64,000 bases of DNA from Gammaproteobacteria bacterium (GTDB lineage Bacteria > Pseudomonadota > Gammaproteobacteria > Enterobacterales > Permianibacteraceae): NCBI GenBank assembly GCA_016182845.1, contig JACPFT010000013.1, positions 236,255 through 300,254 on the forward strand, read 5' to 3'. Both the position numbers and the translations under genes were made by a program. A model generated the notes under the pieces. The model searched no databases. It saw nothing but the letters and a program-made list of their open reading frames with translations, and had not been told where the DNA came from. Below are positions 25,129 to 34,232 of the stretch, piece by piece; the stretch's first letter is position 1; each line of letters begins with the position of its first letter.

Positions 25129-26649
25129 TCAATCCTCCCGGGTCACGCGCAGGACTTCTTCCAGCGTGGTCGTGCCGATCAGGACCTGCTCGCGTCCATA
25201 GGCGCGGATGGAGGGGCCGAACAAACGGGCATGGCGCTCGATATCGGCCTCGCTGGCGTTCTCATGGATCTGGTTGCGTATGGTCTCGTCCACCACGATC
25301 AACTCGTAGATGCCGGTACGGCCGCGATAGCCGGAGTTCTTGCACTCGGGGCAGCCCACCGGGTGGTAGATGAGCGGCGGTTCCTTGGCATCCACTTCCA
25401 GCAAGGCGCACTCCGCCTCGGTCGCCGGGGTCGTGCGCTTGCAGCTGGGGCAGAGCGTGCGCACCAGGCGTTGTGCCAGCACGCCCAGCAGGGAGGAGCT
25501 GAGCAGGAAGGGCTCGATGCCCATGTCGTGCAATCGGGTCACCGCGCCCACGGCGCTGTTGGTGTGCAGGGTGGAGAGCACCAGGTGACCGGTGAGCGAG
25601 GCCTGGACGGCGATCTGGGCGGTCTCGAGATCGCGGATTTCGCCCACCATCACCACGTCCGGGTCCTGGCGGAGGATGGCGCGCAGGCCGCGCGCGAAGG
25701 TCATGTCCACCTTGGGATTGACCTGGGTCTGGCCTATGCCTTCCAGTAGGTACTCGATGGGATCCTCGACGGTGAGGATATTACGGTCCTTGGAGTTGAG
25801 CAGGGTCAGGCCTGCATACAAGGTCGTGGTCTTGCCCGAGCCGGTGGGGCCGGTGACCAGGATGATGCCATGGGGCTTGTGCAGGAGCTCGGCGAGCAGG
25901 GCCTGGAGACGTTTCTGCATACCTAGCTGGTTGAAGCTCAGGCGGCCGGCCTGCTTGTCCAGCAGACGCAACACCACGCGCTCGCCGTGGCTGGAGGGCA
26001 TGGTGGAGACGCGCACGTCCACGGCGCGGCCGGCGATGCGTAGGGCGATGCGGCCGTCCTGGGGTATGCGCTTCTCGGCGATGTCCAGGCGCGCCATGAC
26101 CTTGATGCGGCTGACCAGGAGCGGCGCCAGGCGGCGGTTGGGCTGCAGGACCTCGCGCAAGACGCCGTCGACGCGGAAACGCACGATGAGGTTCTTCTCG
26201 AAGGTCTCGATATGGATGTCGGAGGCGTTTTCCTTGATGGCCTCGGACAGCAGGGCGTTGATCAGCTTGATGATCGGCGCATCGTCCTCGGTCTCCAGGA
26301 GATCCTCGGTCTCCGGGATCTCCTCGGCCAGACGCATCAGATCCAGCTCGTCGCCGATATCGTCCATGACCGCCTGGGCCGCACCGGCATCGCCGCCCTG
26401 GTAGATCAGGGTCAGCAGGGCCTCGAATTCCTCGGCGCCGCAGCGCTGCAAGACCAGGGGTCGGCCGAAGCTGCGCCGCACCTCGGCAATGGCCAGGGGG
26501 CTGGCGCCCTCGCGCACCGTCACCCGCAGCGCCTCGCCCTCGGCGCCATTCACAACCACTCCGGCGCGCTTGGCGAAGGCATAGGGCAGGCGCGCCTCGC
26601 GGGCCTCGTGCGCCGGAACGGCCTCGGCGGCCATCAAGGCCTCGCTCAC
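25129..26649 (-). CDS. gspE: Type II secretion ATPase GspE
   Basis: Cytoplasmic hexameric ATPase powering pseudopilus assembly. 506 residues from a GTG at 26649 that overlaps the gspD stop (GTGA). N-terminal domain about 1-120 binds GspL in known systems; then SDIHIE region, Walker A GPTGSGKT near 270, Asp box, Walker B with GEIRD and the His box TLHTNSA. Zinc tetracysteine CPSC ... CPEC near 415-455. Unlike the ATPase at the window start it has no receiver domain. Confidence 0.96.
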   Translation of the reverse strand: MSEALMAAEAVPAHEAREARLPYAFAKRAGVVVNGAEGEALRVTVREGASPLAIAEVRRSFGRPLVLQRCGAEEFEALLTLIYQGGDAGAAQAVMDDIGDELDLMRLAEEIPETEDLLETEDDAPIIKLINALLSEAIKENASDIHIETFEKNLIVRFRVDGVLREVLQPNRRLAPLLVSRIKVMARLDIAEKRIPQDGRIALRIAGRAVDVRVSTMPSSHGERVVLRLLDKQAGRLSFNQLGMQKRLQALLAELLHKPHGIILVTGPTGSGKTTTLYAGLTLLNSKDRNILTVEDPIEYLLEGIGQTQVNPKVDMTFARGLRAILRQDPDVVMVGEIRDLETAQIAVQASLTGHLVLSTLHTNSAVGAVTRLHDMGIEPFLLSSSLLGVLAQRLVRTLCPSCKRTTPATEAECALLEVDAKEPPLIYHPVGCPECKNSGYRGRTGIYELIVVDETIRNQIHENASEADIERHARLFGPSIRAYGREQVLIGTTTLEEVLRVTRED

Positions 26650-28751
26650 GGCTGCGCCCCTTCCTTCTGACTGTCTTCGAAGGACGGCGGCAGGGCCAGC
26701 TTGTCGTTGAATTCCGGCAGGATACCGACCTTCTCGTCCGCCATCAGGTCGATGCCCTTCTCGGCATCCTTCAGCTGTTGGACGCGCATGAAGTTGTACT
26801 TCTCGCCGGAGACCTTGGCCATGGTGGTGTCGTCGCGCACGATGGTGGGTTTGATGAAGACCATCAGGTTGCGCTTGACCTTGGTGGTCTTGGAGGAACG
26901 GAACAGAACGCCCAGGCCGGGGATGTCGCCCAGGAAAGGCACCTTCTCGGCCGACTGCTGGACGTCCTCGTCGATGAGGCCGCCCAGGATCACGGTCTGG
27001 CCGTCGCCGACCATCACCGAGTTCTTGATGGAACGCTTATTGGTGATCACGTCGGTCTGGGTCGCGCCGGCGATGGAGGAGACTTCCTGCTCGATGGCCA
27101 GGCGCACGGCATTGCCCTCGTTGATCTGAGGCTTGATCTTGAGCGTCACGCCCACGTCCTTGCGCTCGATGGTCTGGAAGGGATTGCCGATGGAGCCGCC
27201 GGACTGGCCGCCGCCGCCGGCCTGGGTCTGGTAGGAACCGGTCAGGAAGGGCACTTCCTGGCCGGCCTTGAACTCGGCCTCCTCGTTGTCCAGGGTCATC
27301 AGCGAGGGCGTGGACAGGATGTTGGAATCGGTGTCCGAGGCCAGGGCGCGCACCAGGGCCGCGAAGTTCAGGCCGGAGTCCTTGATGCGGGCGGCGCCGA
27401 AGGCGATGCCCTCCATGCTGGACAGGGCCGAGGCCAGGGCACCGATATTGGAAGTGTTGCCGCTGTTGCCGCCGGGCGTGCGCGTCGTGATGACATTGCC
27501 CGTATCGGGATCGGTCACCGTGGTCACGGTGTCGGTATCGGTACGATCGGCATTCAGGGCCGCCGCCGCGCCGCCCAGCTGCACGATGCCCGGGCCGGTG
27601 TTGTTGAAGTTGGAGAAGCCCACCGGACGGGTCTTGCCGTCCTTACCGCCGCCGAACAGCCATTGCACGCCCAGCTCCTTGGCCTTGTTGTCGGAGATCT
27701 CGACGATGATGGCCTCCACCAGCACCTGGGCGCGGCGGATGTCCAGCTTGCGCACTATGCTTTCCAGCTCGGCCATGATGGACGGCGGGGCGGTCATGAC
27801 GATGGCATTGGTCTCTTCGTGGGCCTCGATCACCAGGTCCTTGCGGCCGGCGCCGCCGCCCTGCTGGCCCTTGGCCTTGGCCTCTTCGCTGGCCAGGTTC
27901 TCGGACACGCCCTTGAGCACCTTGGCCAGCTTGTCGGCCTTGGCATAGCGCAGGTAGATGACCTTGGTGTTGCCCGTGGACTGCAGGGGTGTGTCCAGAT
28001 GGGCCACCAGGCCCTTGAGACGCAGACGCTGGGACTCGTCGCCGGAGATCAGAATGCTATTGGTGCGCTCGTCGGCCACCACCGAGGGCTTGTTGGTGGC
28101 GCCGAAGGCCTCCTGGCCGGGCTGCTGCTTGTCCAGCTCCTCCAGGATGCGCACCACCTCGGCGGCCGAGGCATGGCGCAGGGGCATGACCACGATGGCC
28201 TTGTCCGTGCCGGTGTCCATCTGGTTGATGATCTGGACGACGCGGTTCACGTTGGCGGCGCGGTCGGAGATGATCAGGGAGTTGGGCGGCATGGGCGCCA
28301 GATGCGCCTGCTGGGCGACGAGGCCGCGTAGGACCGGCACCAGGTTATTGATGTTCAGGTTCTTGACCTTGATGACCCGGGTCACCAGGTCCTCGCCTTC
28401 GCCGGGATTCTTGTCCGTGCTCACCGCCGTGGAATCGCCCTTGGCCTGGGCCTCCTGGACGATCTTGATCACCGGGCCGGTCTGGACCGCCGCGAAGCCG
28501 TGCATTTTGATGGCGGACAGGAAGGTCTGGTAGATCTCCTCCTCGCTCATCGGATGTTGCGAGATCACGGTCACCGTGCCGGTCACGCGCCGGTCGATGA
28601 GGAAGGTCTTGCCGGTCAGGCGCGACACGGTCTCCACCAGGACGCGGATGTCCGTGTCCTTGAGGTTCAGGGTGGCTTTCTCGGCATAAACCGCCGGCGC
28701 GGCGGTCAGGGCGGCGGCCAGGCTAAGGCCTAAGGCGGTGCGCAACATCAT
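26646..28751 (-). CDS. gspD: Type II secretion outer-membrane secretin GspD
   Basis: Outer-membrane channel. 701 residues beginning with two ATGs overlapping the gspC stop (TAATG). Signal peptide [24 protein letters not shown]0 domain ([20 protein letters not shown]), three N1-N3 KH-like repeats, then the secretin core with [16 protein letters not shown] Gly/Thr/Asp-rich insertion lies at about 385-440 ([19 protein letters not shown]). No obvious pilotin-dependent S-domain homology can be judged by eye. Length is typical. Confidence 0.96.
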   Translation of the reverse strand: MMLRTALGLSLAAALTAAPAVYAEKATLNLKDTDIRVLVETVSRLTGKTFLIDRRVTGTVTVISQHPMSEEEIYQTFLSAIKMHGFAAVQTGPVIKIVQEAQAKGDSTAVSTDKNPGEGEDLVTRVIKVKNLNINNLVPVLRGLVAQQAHLAPMPPNSLIISDRAANVNRVVQIINQMDTGTDKAIVVMPLRHASAAEVVRILEELDKQQPGQEAFGATNKPSVVADERTNSILISGDESQRLRLKGLVAHLDTPLQSTGNTKVIYLRYAKADKLAKVLKGVSENLASEEAKAKGQQGGGAGRKDLVIEAHEETNAIVMTAPPSIMAELESIVRKLDIRRAQVLVEAIIVEISDNKAKELGVQWLFGGGKDGKTRPVGFSNFNNTGPGIVQLGGAAAALNADRTDTDTVTTVTDPDTGNVITTRTPGGNSGNTSNIGALASALSSMEGIAFGAARIKDSGLNFAALVRALASDTDSNILSTPSLMTLDNEEAEFKAGQEVPFLTGSYQTQAGGGGQSGGSIGNPFQTIERKDVGVTLKIKPQINEGNAVRLAIEQEVSSIAGATQTDVITNKRSIKNSVMVGDGQTVILGGLIDEDVQQSAEKVPFLGDIPGLGVLFRSSKTTKVKRNLMVFIKPTIVRDDTTMAKVSGEKYNFMRVQQLKDAEKGIDLMADEKVGILPEFNDKLALPPSFEDSQKEGAQP

Positions 28752-29770
28752 TATTGGATCTCACCCTGTTGTTGGTAGGGGTTGAAGTCGGGAGAGGGTA
28801 CAGGTTCGACCTGTTCCGGCATGGGGGGCGGCGGGACCGGAAACTGATTGGATTCGTTGCTCTTGCCGGACTCGCCCAGCAGGAGGGATACGACGCCACC
28901 GCCGCGCTGCACGGCGATATTGAGGGTGGCGGCGGACTGGAATTGTTGCATGAGCATGGGCAGTTGGGCCGGATCGGACAGGGGGATGCCGTTGACCGCC
29001 GTGACCACGTCGCCGGCCTGCAGGCCCATGCGCGCGAACAGCTTGGGATCGCCGGCCGGGGCCAGGGCGTAGCCCAGGAGCTGGCCGTTCTTGCGCACCG
29101 GCTTGGCGGCCATCAGTTTGAGCAGGGACATGGGATTGCTGGCCAGCTGCTTGCGCACTTGCATGAGCCGCTTCTGCAGGCCGGCATCGCCGCGCTTGTC
29201 GACGGTGCCGCCCTGGCTGGCCGGCGCTTCCGCGCCCGGATCCACCGGGGTCAGGGAGATGGTGGAGGCATCGCCGTCCTGCAGCAGGGCCAGGGTTTCC
29301 AGACGCCCGCCCCGGTCCAGGATCACCCGGTCGGGGAAGACCTGCTTGAGGCTGGCATTGGCGCCGCCGGGCATGCTCTCGCCGACGAAGACCACGCTCT
29401 GCTCGCCATTGGCCTCGATGATGGCGCTGGCGCGGCCGGACTCCTCCGGGAAGGCCCAGACCCCGCGCAGGACCAGGGCCAGATCGGTGGTGGGCGCGGC
29501 GACTTGCTGCGGAGCCTCTTCCATCTGGCCGAAGAGGTGCAGCTGGGCCAGGGCCTCGACATTGACCGCCTGCTTGGCGCCGGACTGGACCGAGCCAGCC
29601 GCCGGCACGGCGACGCTTGCCGGCGCCTTGGGCCAGAGCAGCCAGGTCAGGCTGGCCAGGCGCCAGGCGATGAACAGCGTCAGCAACGCCAGGATCGCGG
29701 GGCGCAAATAGGGTTGCAGGCCGGACAGGGCCGGCGGCAGGCGCAGCGTCGTGGAGCCCACGGAACTCAT
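28751..29770 (-). CDS. gspC: Type II secretion protein GspC
   Basis: Inner-membrane protein linking the platform to the secretin and the first gene of the operon. About 339 residues from the ATG at 29770; a TTG six codons earlier is possible. A membrane helix at about 22-45 (AILALLTLFIAWRLASLTWLLW), the homology region at about 65-150 (LFGQMEE, LVLRGVWA, AIIEANGEQSVVFVGES) and a C-terminal PDZ domain about 220-300 (GYALAPAGDPKLFARMGLQA, GDVVTAVNGIPLSDPAQL). A Pro-rich tail follows. Divergent from hslR across a 195-base promoter region. Confidence 0.92.
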   Translation of the reverse strand: MSSVGSTTLRLPPALSGLQPYLRPAILALLTLFIAWRLASLTWLLWPKAPASVAVPAAGSVQSGAKQAVNVEALAQLHLFGQMEEAPQQVAAPTTDLALVLRGVWAFPEESGRASAIIEANGEQSVVFVGESMPGGANASLKQVFPDRVILDRGGRLETLALLQDGDASTISLTPVDPGAEAPASQGGTVDKRGDAGLQKRLMQVRKQLASNPMSLLKLMAAKPVRKNGQLLGYALAPAGDPKLFARMGLQAGDVVTAVNGIPLSDPAQLPMLMQQFQSAATLNIAVQRGGGVVSLLLGESGKSNESNQFPVPPPPMPEQVEPVPSPDFNPYQQQGEIQ

Positions 29771-29965
29771 GGTATCGATACCCGGCAAATCAGTTTATTC
29801 CATCATCGTTGTGACAGTGCCTTCCTGGCGCATTCCGCGCCCGGCTGGAGCGACCAGCGGGCTGTCGGTTAGCATATCAGTCCCGCGCGGCCGGCGTCAG
29901 CCCCAGCGGGACCGCGTGTTGTACCCTATCGTGAACGATGTCTACAAGTACTTGACGAGAATGCT

Positions 29966-30370
29966 GTGACCGCAAGCGCGCCGGAAAATTCCGCCGGGCC
30001 CGCTCCACGCCTGGACAAATGGCTGTGGGCCGCCCGCTTCTTCAAGACCCGCGCCCTAGCCCGGGAAGCCGTCGAGGGCGGCAAGGTCCATGTGGCCGGC
30101 CAGCGAGCCAAGCCCTCGCGGCTCGTGAACCTGGGCATGCTGCTGACGATCCAGACGCCGGGCGGCCTCTACACCGTGGCCGTACGCGGCTTGTCCGAGC
30201 TGCGCGGCCCGGCCCCGGTCGCCCAAGCCTTGTACGAGGAAACCGCAGACAGCCGGACCCGTCGCGAGGCCGAACGCGAGGCCAAGACCCTGCAAGCCGA
30301 CCTCCCAAGCCGGCGCCCGGACAAGAAACAACGCCGCCAGATCCACCAATTTTGGGACGAGAACCAATGA
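29966..30370 (+). CDS. hslR: Ribosome-associated heat-shock protein Hsp15
   Basis: S4-type RNA-binding protein that recycles free 50S subunits carrying nascent chains. 134 residues from a GTG at 29966. S4 domain about 15-75 (RLDKWLWAARFFKTRALA, EGGKVHVAGQRAKPSR), then the basic C-terminal tail (RRPDKKQRRQIHQF). Stop overlaps the next ATG (ATGA), giving the hslR-hslO pair known from E. coli. Confidence 0.93.
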   Translation: MTASAPENSAGPAPRLDKWLWAARFFKTRALAREAVEGGKVHVAGQRAKPSRLVNLGMLLTIQTPGGLYTVAVRGLSELRGPAPVAQALYEETADSRTRREAEREAKTLQADLPSRRPDKKQRRQIHQFWDENQ

Positions 30371-31230
30371 GCACTCACGACGCCAACAGCCTACACCGCT
30401 TCACCTTCGCCGGCCGCCCGGTGCGCGGCGCCCTGGTGCAGCTGCCCGCCGCCTACCAGGCGGTCCTGGCCTGCCACGACTACCCAGAAGCTCTGCAGCA
30501 TTTGCTGGGCGAGGCCCTGGCCGCGGTCAGTCTGCTCACCGCCACGCTCAAGATCGAGGGCAAGCTGTCCCTGCAGATCCAGGGCGAGGGCGCCCTGCGC
30601 CTGATGCTGGTGCAGGGCAACCACCGCCAGGAACTGCGCGCCCTGGCCCAGTGGCAGGGCGAGGTGGACGACGAGGATCTCACCCGCCTGCTGACCAAGG
30701 GCCAGCTGGCCCTGACCATCGAGCCGGAACAGGGCCAGCGCTACCAGGGCATCGTGCCCCTGGCCGGCGCCCGCCTGGCCCAGTGCCTGGAAGCCTATTT
30801 CGCCCAGTCGGAGCAATTGCCCACCCGCCTGTACCTCGCCGCCGACGGCCACAGCGCCGCCGGCCTGCTGCTGCAGGCCCTGCCCGCCGAGCAGGACGAC
30901 GGTGCGGCCTTCCAGCACGCCGAGGCCCTGGCCGACACCCTCAAGGCCGAGGAACTGCTGGGCCTGCCTCCCCAGGAAATCCTCTACCGCCTCTACCACC
31001 AGGACGAACTGGAGCTCTACCCGGCCAGCCCGGTCAGCTTCCGCTGCCAGTGCTCGCGGGAGCGCTGCCTGAATTCCCTGGCCACGGTGGATTTCAACGA
31101 GCTGCAGCATATGCTGGCCCAGGACGGCGAGATCGCCATGAACTGCGATTTCTGCAACAAGACCTATGTCTTCACCCCGGCGGACATCCAGGCGCTGTTT
31201 CCGGAGCCGGGGTCGCCGACGCGGCATTGA
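30367..31230 (+). CDS. hslO: Redox-regulated chaperone Hsp33
   Basis: Holdase chaperone switched on by oxidation. 287 residues; the start overlaps the hslR stop. The zinc/redox site is intact: C227 and C229 (CQC) and C260 and C263 (CDFC), the CXC-CXXC arrangement of the family. The N-terminal substrate domain shows RGALVQL and LLGEALAAVSLL. A longer in-frame extension upstream is only the hslR shadow. Confidence 0.95.
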   Translation: MSTHDANSLHRFTFAGRPVRGALVQLPAAYQAVLACHDYPEALQHLLGEALAAVSLLTATLKIEGKLSLQIQGEGALRLMLVQGNHRQELRALAQWQGEVDDEDLTRLLTKGQLALTIEPEQGQRYQGIVPLAGARLAQCLEAYFAQSEQLPTRLYLAADGHSAAGLLLQALPAEQDDGAAFQHAEALADTLKAEELLGLPPQEILYRLYHQDELELYPASPVSFRCQCSRERCLNSLATVDFNELQHMLAQDGEIAMNCDFCNKTYVFTPADIQALFPEPGSPTRH

Positions 31231-31500
31231 GAGTTGAGGTGTGGCGCGCCGGTTGGCACCTTCTTGGCTGGCTAGGCAAACAAACTCTTCTCGAAGGCTC
31301 ATGGTGTCTTTGGTATCCCAGGGCATGGTTCCTCCGCGCAAAAGGTTTGCGCCAAAGTGTCCACCATGTCCTCGCACACCTGTCACCTATGTGCCCGGTC
31401 TATACACACAAGCAAAGAAAGTAAGGCGGCCGCCGGGCCGAGACCCGGCCATGCAAGGTATCCACTCAGCCATTCGTTGCAATTTCCACAACACATCGCC
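31231..31500. repeat. Spacer with partial copy of the 590-bp element end
   Basis: 270 bases after hslO. At about 31402-31450 it carries ACAAGCAAAGAAAGTAAGGC followed by GCCGCCGGGCCGAGACCCGGCC, matching the right end of the element at 22602-23191. The rest shows nothing recognisable. Confidence 0.6.
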
Positions 31501-31965
31501 ATGCCAAACAACACCCCTACCCTCATCCGCCTCGCCCAAGCACAAGATGCCTCGGCCCTCGCCTCGCTCTACACCCAACTCACCCTCGATCCCAAAATCC
31601 ACATCCTCCCCGAACGCCTAACCGCCCTGCGAGACCAGCCACACACCCGAATCTACGTCGCCGAACACGGGGGTGGCGTCGTCGGCACCCTGCTGCTGAA
31701 TCTCTGCACCGACATCATGTACGGCGCCCAGCCCTTCGCCGTGCTGGAAAATCTGGTGGTGGCGGAGCACGCCCGGAGCTTGGGGATAGGCAAACGGCTG
31801 ATGGCTGCCGCGGAAATGGAATGCCAAAAAAGGGATTGCAGCAAGATCCTGCTCAGCAGCTCGGCCCAGCGCCTGGATGCCCATCGCTTCTTCGAGGCCT
31901 GTGGCTTTTCCGGCAGCCTGAAGCGCGGTTTCGTCAAATACCGCCGGGAGTTTCACCATGCCTGA
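31501..31965 (+). CDS. GNAT-family N-acetyltransferase
   Basis: 154 residues. GNAT fold with the acetyl-CoA loop ARSLGIGKRLM (Q/RxxGxG/A type) at about 97-107, a preceding strand VLENLVVAEHA, and the C-terminal AHRFFEACGF motif. Acceptor unknown. Start at the ATG giving MPNNTPTLIRLAQAQD, a normal GNAT beginning; the longer ORF is not supported. Stop overlaps the RDD gene by 8 bases, so the two are likely co-transcribed. Confidence 0.85.
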   Translation: MPNNTPTLIRLAQAQDASALASLYTQLTLDPKIHILPERLTALRDQPHTRIYVAEHGGGVVGTLLLNLCTDIMYGAQPFAVLENLVVAEHARSLGIGKRLMAAAEMECQKRDCSKILLSSSAQRLDAHRFFEACGFSGSLKRGFVKYRREFHHA

Positions 31966-32401
31966 AAACGCCCAGCCACCTTACGCCGGCTTCTGGCTGC
32001 GCGCCTGCGCCCACCTCATCGACAGCCTGATCGTCAGCCTGCTGCTGACGGTCCTGCTCATGGCCTGGCTGGTCCTGACCAATGCCCTGCCGCGAGGCCT
32101 CGACGGCTGGCTAAGCCAGGCACTGCAATTCCTGGTCCTAGGCGCCTTGACCGTCTGGCTTTGGCGGCGCTTCCAGGCCACGCCGGGCAAGCAGATCCTG
32201 GGTTTGCGCATCGTCGATGCGACCAGCCTGGGCCGACCGGAAACCCGGCAGCTAGTCATCCGTTATGGAGCTTATTTACTCTCCCTGATGCCCCTGGGCC
32301 TGGGATTTTTCTGGGTGGCCTTCGACGAAAAAAAACAGGGCTGGCATGACAAGCTGGCCGGGACCGTGGTGCTCCGTTCCCGGCCGGAACGTGGGACTTA
32401 A
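31958..32401 (+). CDS. RDD-family membrane protein
   Basis: 147 residues. Three hydrophobic helices and the family signature: the Arg of FWLRACAHLIDSL, and FQATPGKQILGLRIVD; C-terminal FDEKKQGWHDKLAGTVVL is the usual closing motif. RDD proteins are proposed ion or small-molecule transporters, but no substrate can be given. Overlaps the acetyltransferase gene by 8 bases. Confidence 0.85.
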   Translation: MPENAQPPYAGFWLRACAHLIDSLIVSLLLTVLLMAWLVLTNALPRGLDGWLSQALQFLVLGALTVWLWRRFQATPGKQILGLRIVDATSLGRPETRQLVIRYGAYLLSLMPLGLGFFWVAFDEKKQGWHDKLAGTVVLRSRPERGT

Positions 32402-32675
32402 CCGGCTGGGCCACTGTGCCAGCGGCACTTATGCCGGTGCCCTTGCATACAAGCACCGTGGCAGAGTCGAACTGTGACAGACACCTCCTTTTTTATAAGA
32501 AAAACGGGTTGCCTTCCGCATGGACCCACACATACATTCCTGAACGAACGTCATTCAGCCCCGTTGCTGCGCCACCAGGAAGCATCAAAACAGGTGGCTT
32601 ACTCGGAGCTTCATATCGACGCGTGACTTGACACGATTTCCTCGTATCGGATCCGCAGCAGAAAAGGAGAGCCCC
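32402..32675. other. AT-richer intergenic region
   Basis: 274 bases with lower GC than the surroundings, upstream of an AT-rich lipoprotein gene. It probably holds its promoter. I see no gene or clear palindrome. Confidence 0.4.
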
Positions 32676-33461
32676 ATGCACAGAAACGTCGTCGCCTTAC
32701 TGGCTTTGGCCAGCCTCACAGCATGCTCGAAGCATGACTTGCCCTATTATCAAGACAACCTTGATGCAGCGGCATCCAAGGTGGAAGAATGTGAAACCGC
32801 GATGAAAGCGGCGTTCATGGCCAAGGACGAGGACAATATAAAAGCGGTGTTGCAAGATCCAGAATGCAGAGCGGCGGACAAGGCGCACAAGGACCATAAA
32901 AACGCATTGGCAGCTCAAAAGGCGAAACTTCAGGAGGAAGAGCTGCGACGCAAAAAGGCGGAAGATGAAAAAGCATATGCCGCACAATACGCGGAACACA
33001 AGCAATCGCTGGAAAGCATGCCGATAACAGATTTTCACCGCATACAGCAGGAATGCCTAAAAAACTGGTCCGCTCCAATCACGGCCCAGTGCAAAGCAGC
33101 CAAGGAGTTGAAGGAATCAAGGCATGCGGCTGAAGTCTCGGTATTGCTTGAAAAATACAAAGAAGATGCGCTGACCTCGTTCGCCGACAAGCAATGCCAT
33201 GGCATGGATTACAACGAACTCTATTGCGAACTGTCGCACTCGGCAATAAATAAGCAAAGGGAAGATCAGATCGCCTATTACCTGTCCAACCGCGACGGCC
33301 TCAAGATGGTATTCAATCAATGTCATGAGAAGTACCTGACATTAAGAAAATCCCAAAAGTGGAAGGAGGCCAGGGAGGCGGTGGAAACTTTCCCTTGCCG
33401 CATGGTCTCCAAGGCGGCACAAAAATTACGGATTTTCGGCTTTAACCAGCCCATAGGCTGA
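32676..33461 (+). CDS. AT-rich lipoprotein, possibly EexN-like
   Basis: 261 residues from the ATG at 32676, with a strong AAAGGAGA Shine-Dalgarno. Lipoprotein signal (MHRNVVALLALASLTAC, lipid Cys at 17), then a charged helical body rich in Lys/Glu with paired cysteines. The N-terminal part (YYQDNLDAAASKVEECETAM...DPECRAADKAHK) recalls EexN/surface-exclusion lipoproteins; that is a weak eye match. GC is clearly lower than in flanking genes, which suggests horizontal acquisition. Confidence 0.65.
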   Translation: MHRNVVALLALASLTACSKHDLPYYQDNLDAAASKVEECETAMKAAFMAKDEDNIKAVLQDPECRAADKAHKDHKNALAAQKAKLQEEELRRKKAEDEKAYAAQYAEHKQSLESMPITDFHRIQQECLKNWSAPITAQCKAAKELKESRHAAEVSVLLEKYKEDALTSFADKQCHGMDYNELYCELSHSAINKQREDQIAYYLSNRDGLKMVFNQCHEKYLTLRKSQKWKEAREAVETFPCRMVSKAAQKLRIFGFNQPIG

Positions 33462-33492
33462 TTCAACAGCAGGCGTAGCCTGGATGCGGGGT

Positions 33493-34230
33493 TCAAGGCC
33501 TGGGCATGCCCGGTAGGCGGCGGATGGCCGCATTCAGCGCCTCGATTTCCCGCCCCGGGACTTTCCGGCTGCAGGCGATATGGCGCAGCTCGCCCAACGG
33601 AGCGTCGCTCAAGGGGATCAGGCGGAATTTGCCCAGGTCCAAGCCCTCGTGGGCGATCAAGGCCCTGGCCTCTTCCTCGGCGGCGAGCAAGTAACTGCCA
33701 TTACCCTCCAGGATCATGCGCAGCATATAGCCGCTCTCCTGGGCCACGCCGTAGATGCGCGGCTTGAGCTGGCGGATCCGCCGGTCGACATCGGCCCCAT
33801 AGGAATAGCCGTCCTTCACCAGCAGGGTGAGCTCCGGATTCTTCAGCAGCCGATTCAGCCGATCGCTACCGGCCAGGTCCGCCGTGCGCGCGGAACTCAG
33901 GGCGATGATGCGGCCGTCGCGGTAAATGGGCAGGGTATAGCGGGCGAAGCGCTCGCGCTCGGGGTTCTTGTACCAGCCCACCAGGCAATCCCGGGAGGCG
34001 CTTTCCTTGAGCAGGGCCAATTGGCGCAGGGCCGGAGTCTTGACCCAGGCAAAGGGAATGCCCGCCTGGCGAAAAGCCTCAGCGGCCCGGTCGGCGGTGA
34101 GCCCGGTCACGGCGCCGCCCTGGCCGCTCACCAGATAGGGCGGGCGCTCGTTGAAATGCAGGTTGATGGGCTCGGCGGCATGCGCCGCCAGGGTCCACAA
34201 CGACAAGCCGAGCAGGGCCGGACCATGCAC
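33493..34230 (-). CDS. Periplasmic solute-binding protein (SBP_bac_3-like)
   Basis: About 245 residues with a signal peptide (MHGPALLGLSLWTLAAHAAE). The body resembles family 3 extracellular binding proteins (LHFNERPPYLVSG, GLTADRAAEAFRQAGI, W-Y-K-N-P loop). No transporter permease is adjacent; instead it follows the HD-GYP gene with only two bases between stop and GTG start. Such proteins can serve as signalling sensors, so it may feed the HD-GYP protein or be co-regulated with it (inference). Confidence 0.75.
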   Translation of the reverse strand: MHGPALLGLSLWTLAAHAAEPINLHFNERPPYLVSGQGGAVTGLTADRAAEAFRQAGIPFAWVKTPALRQLALLKESASRDCLVGWYKNPERERFARYTLPIYRDGRIIALSSARTADLAGSDRLNRLLKNPELTLLVKDGYSYGADVDRRIRQLKPRIYGVAQESGYMLRMILEGNGSYLLAAEEEARALIAHEGLDLGKFRLIPLSDAPLGELRHIACSRKVPGREIEALNAAIRRLPGMPRP

Positions 34231-34232
34231 GC

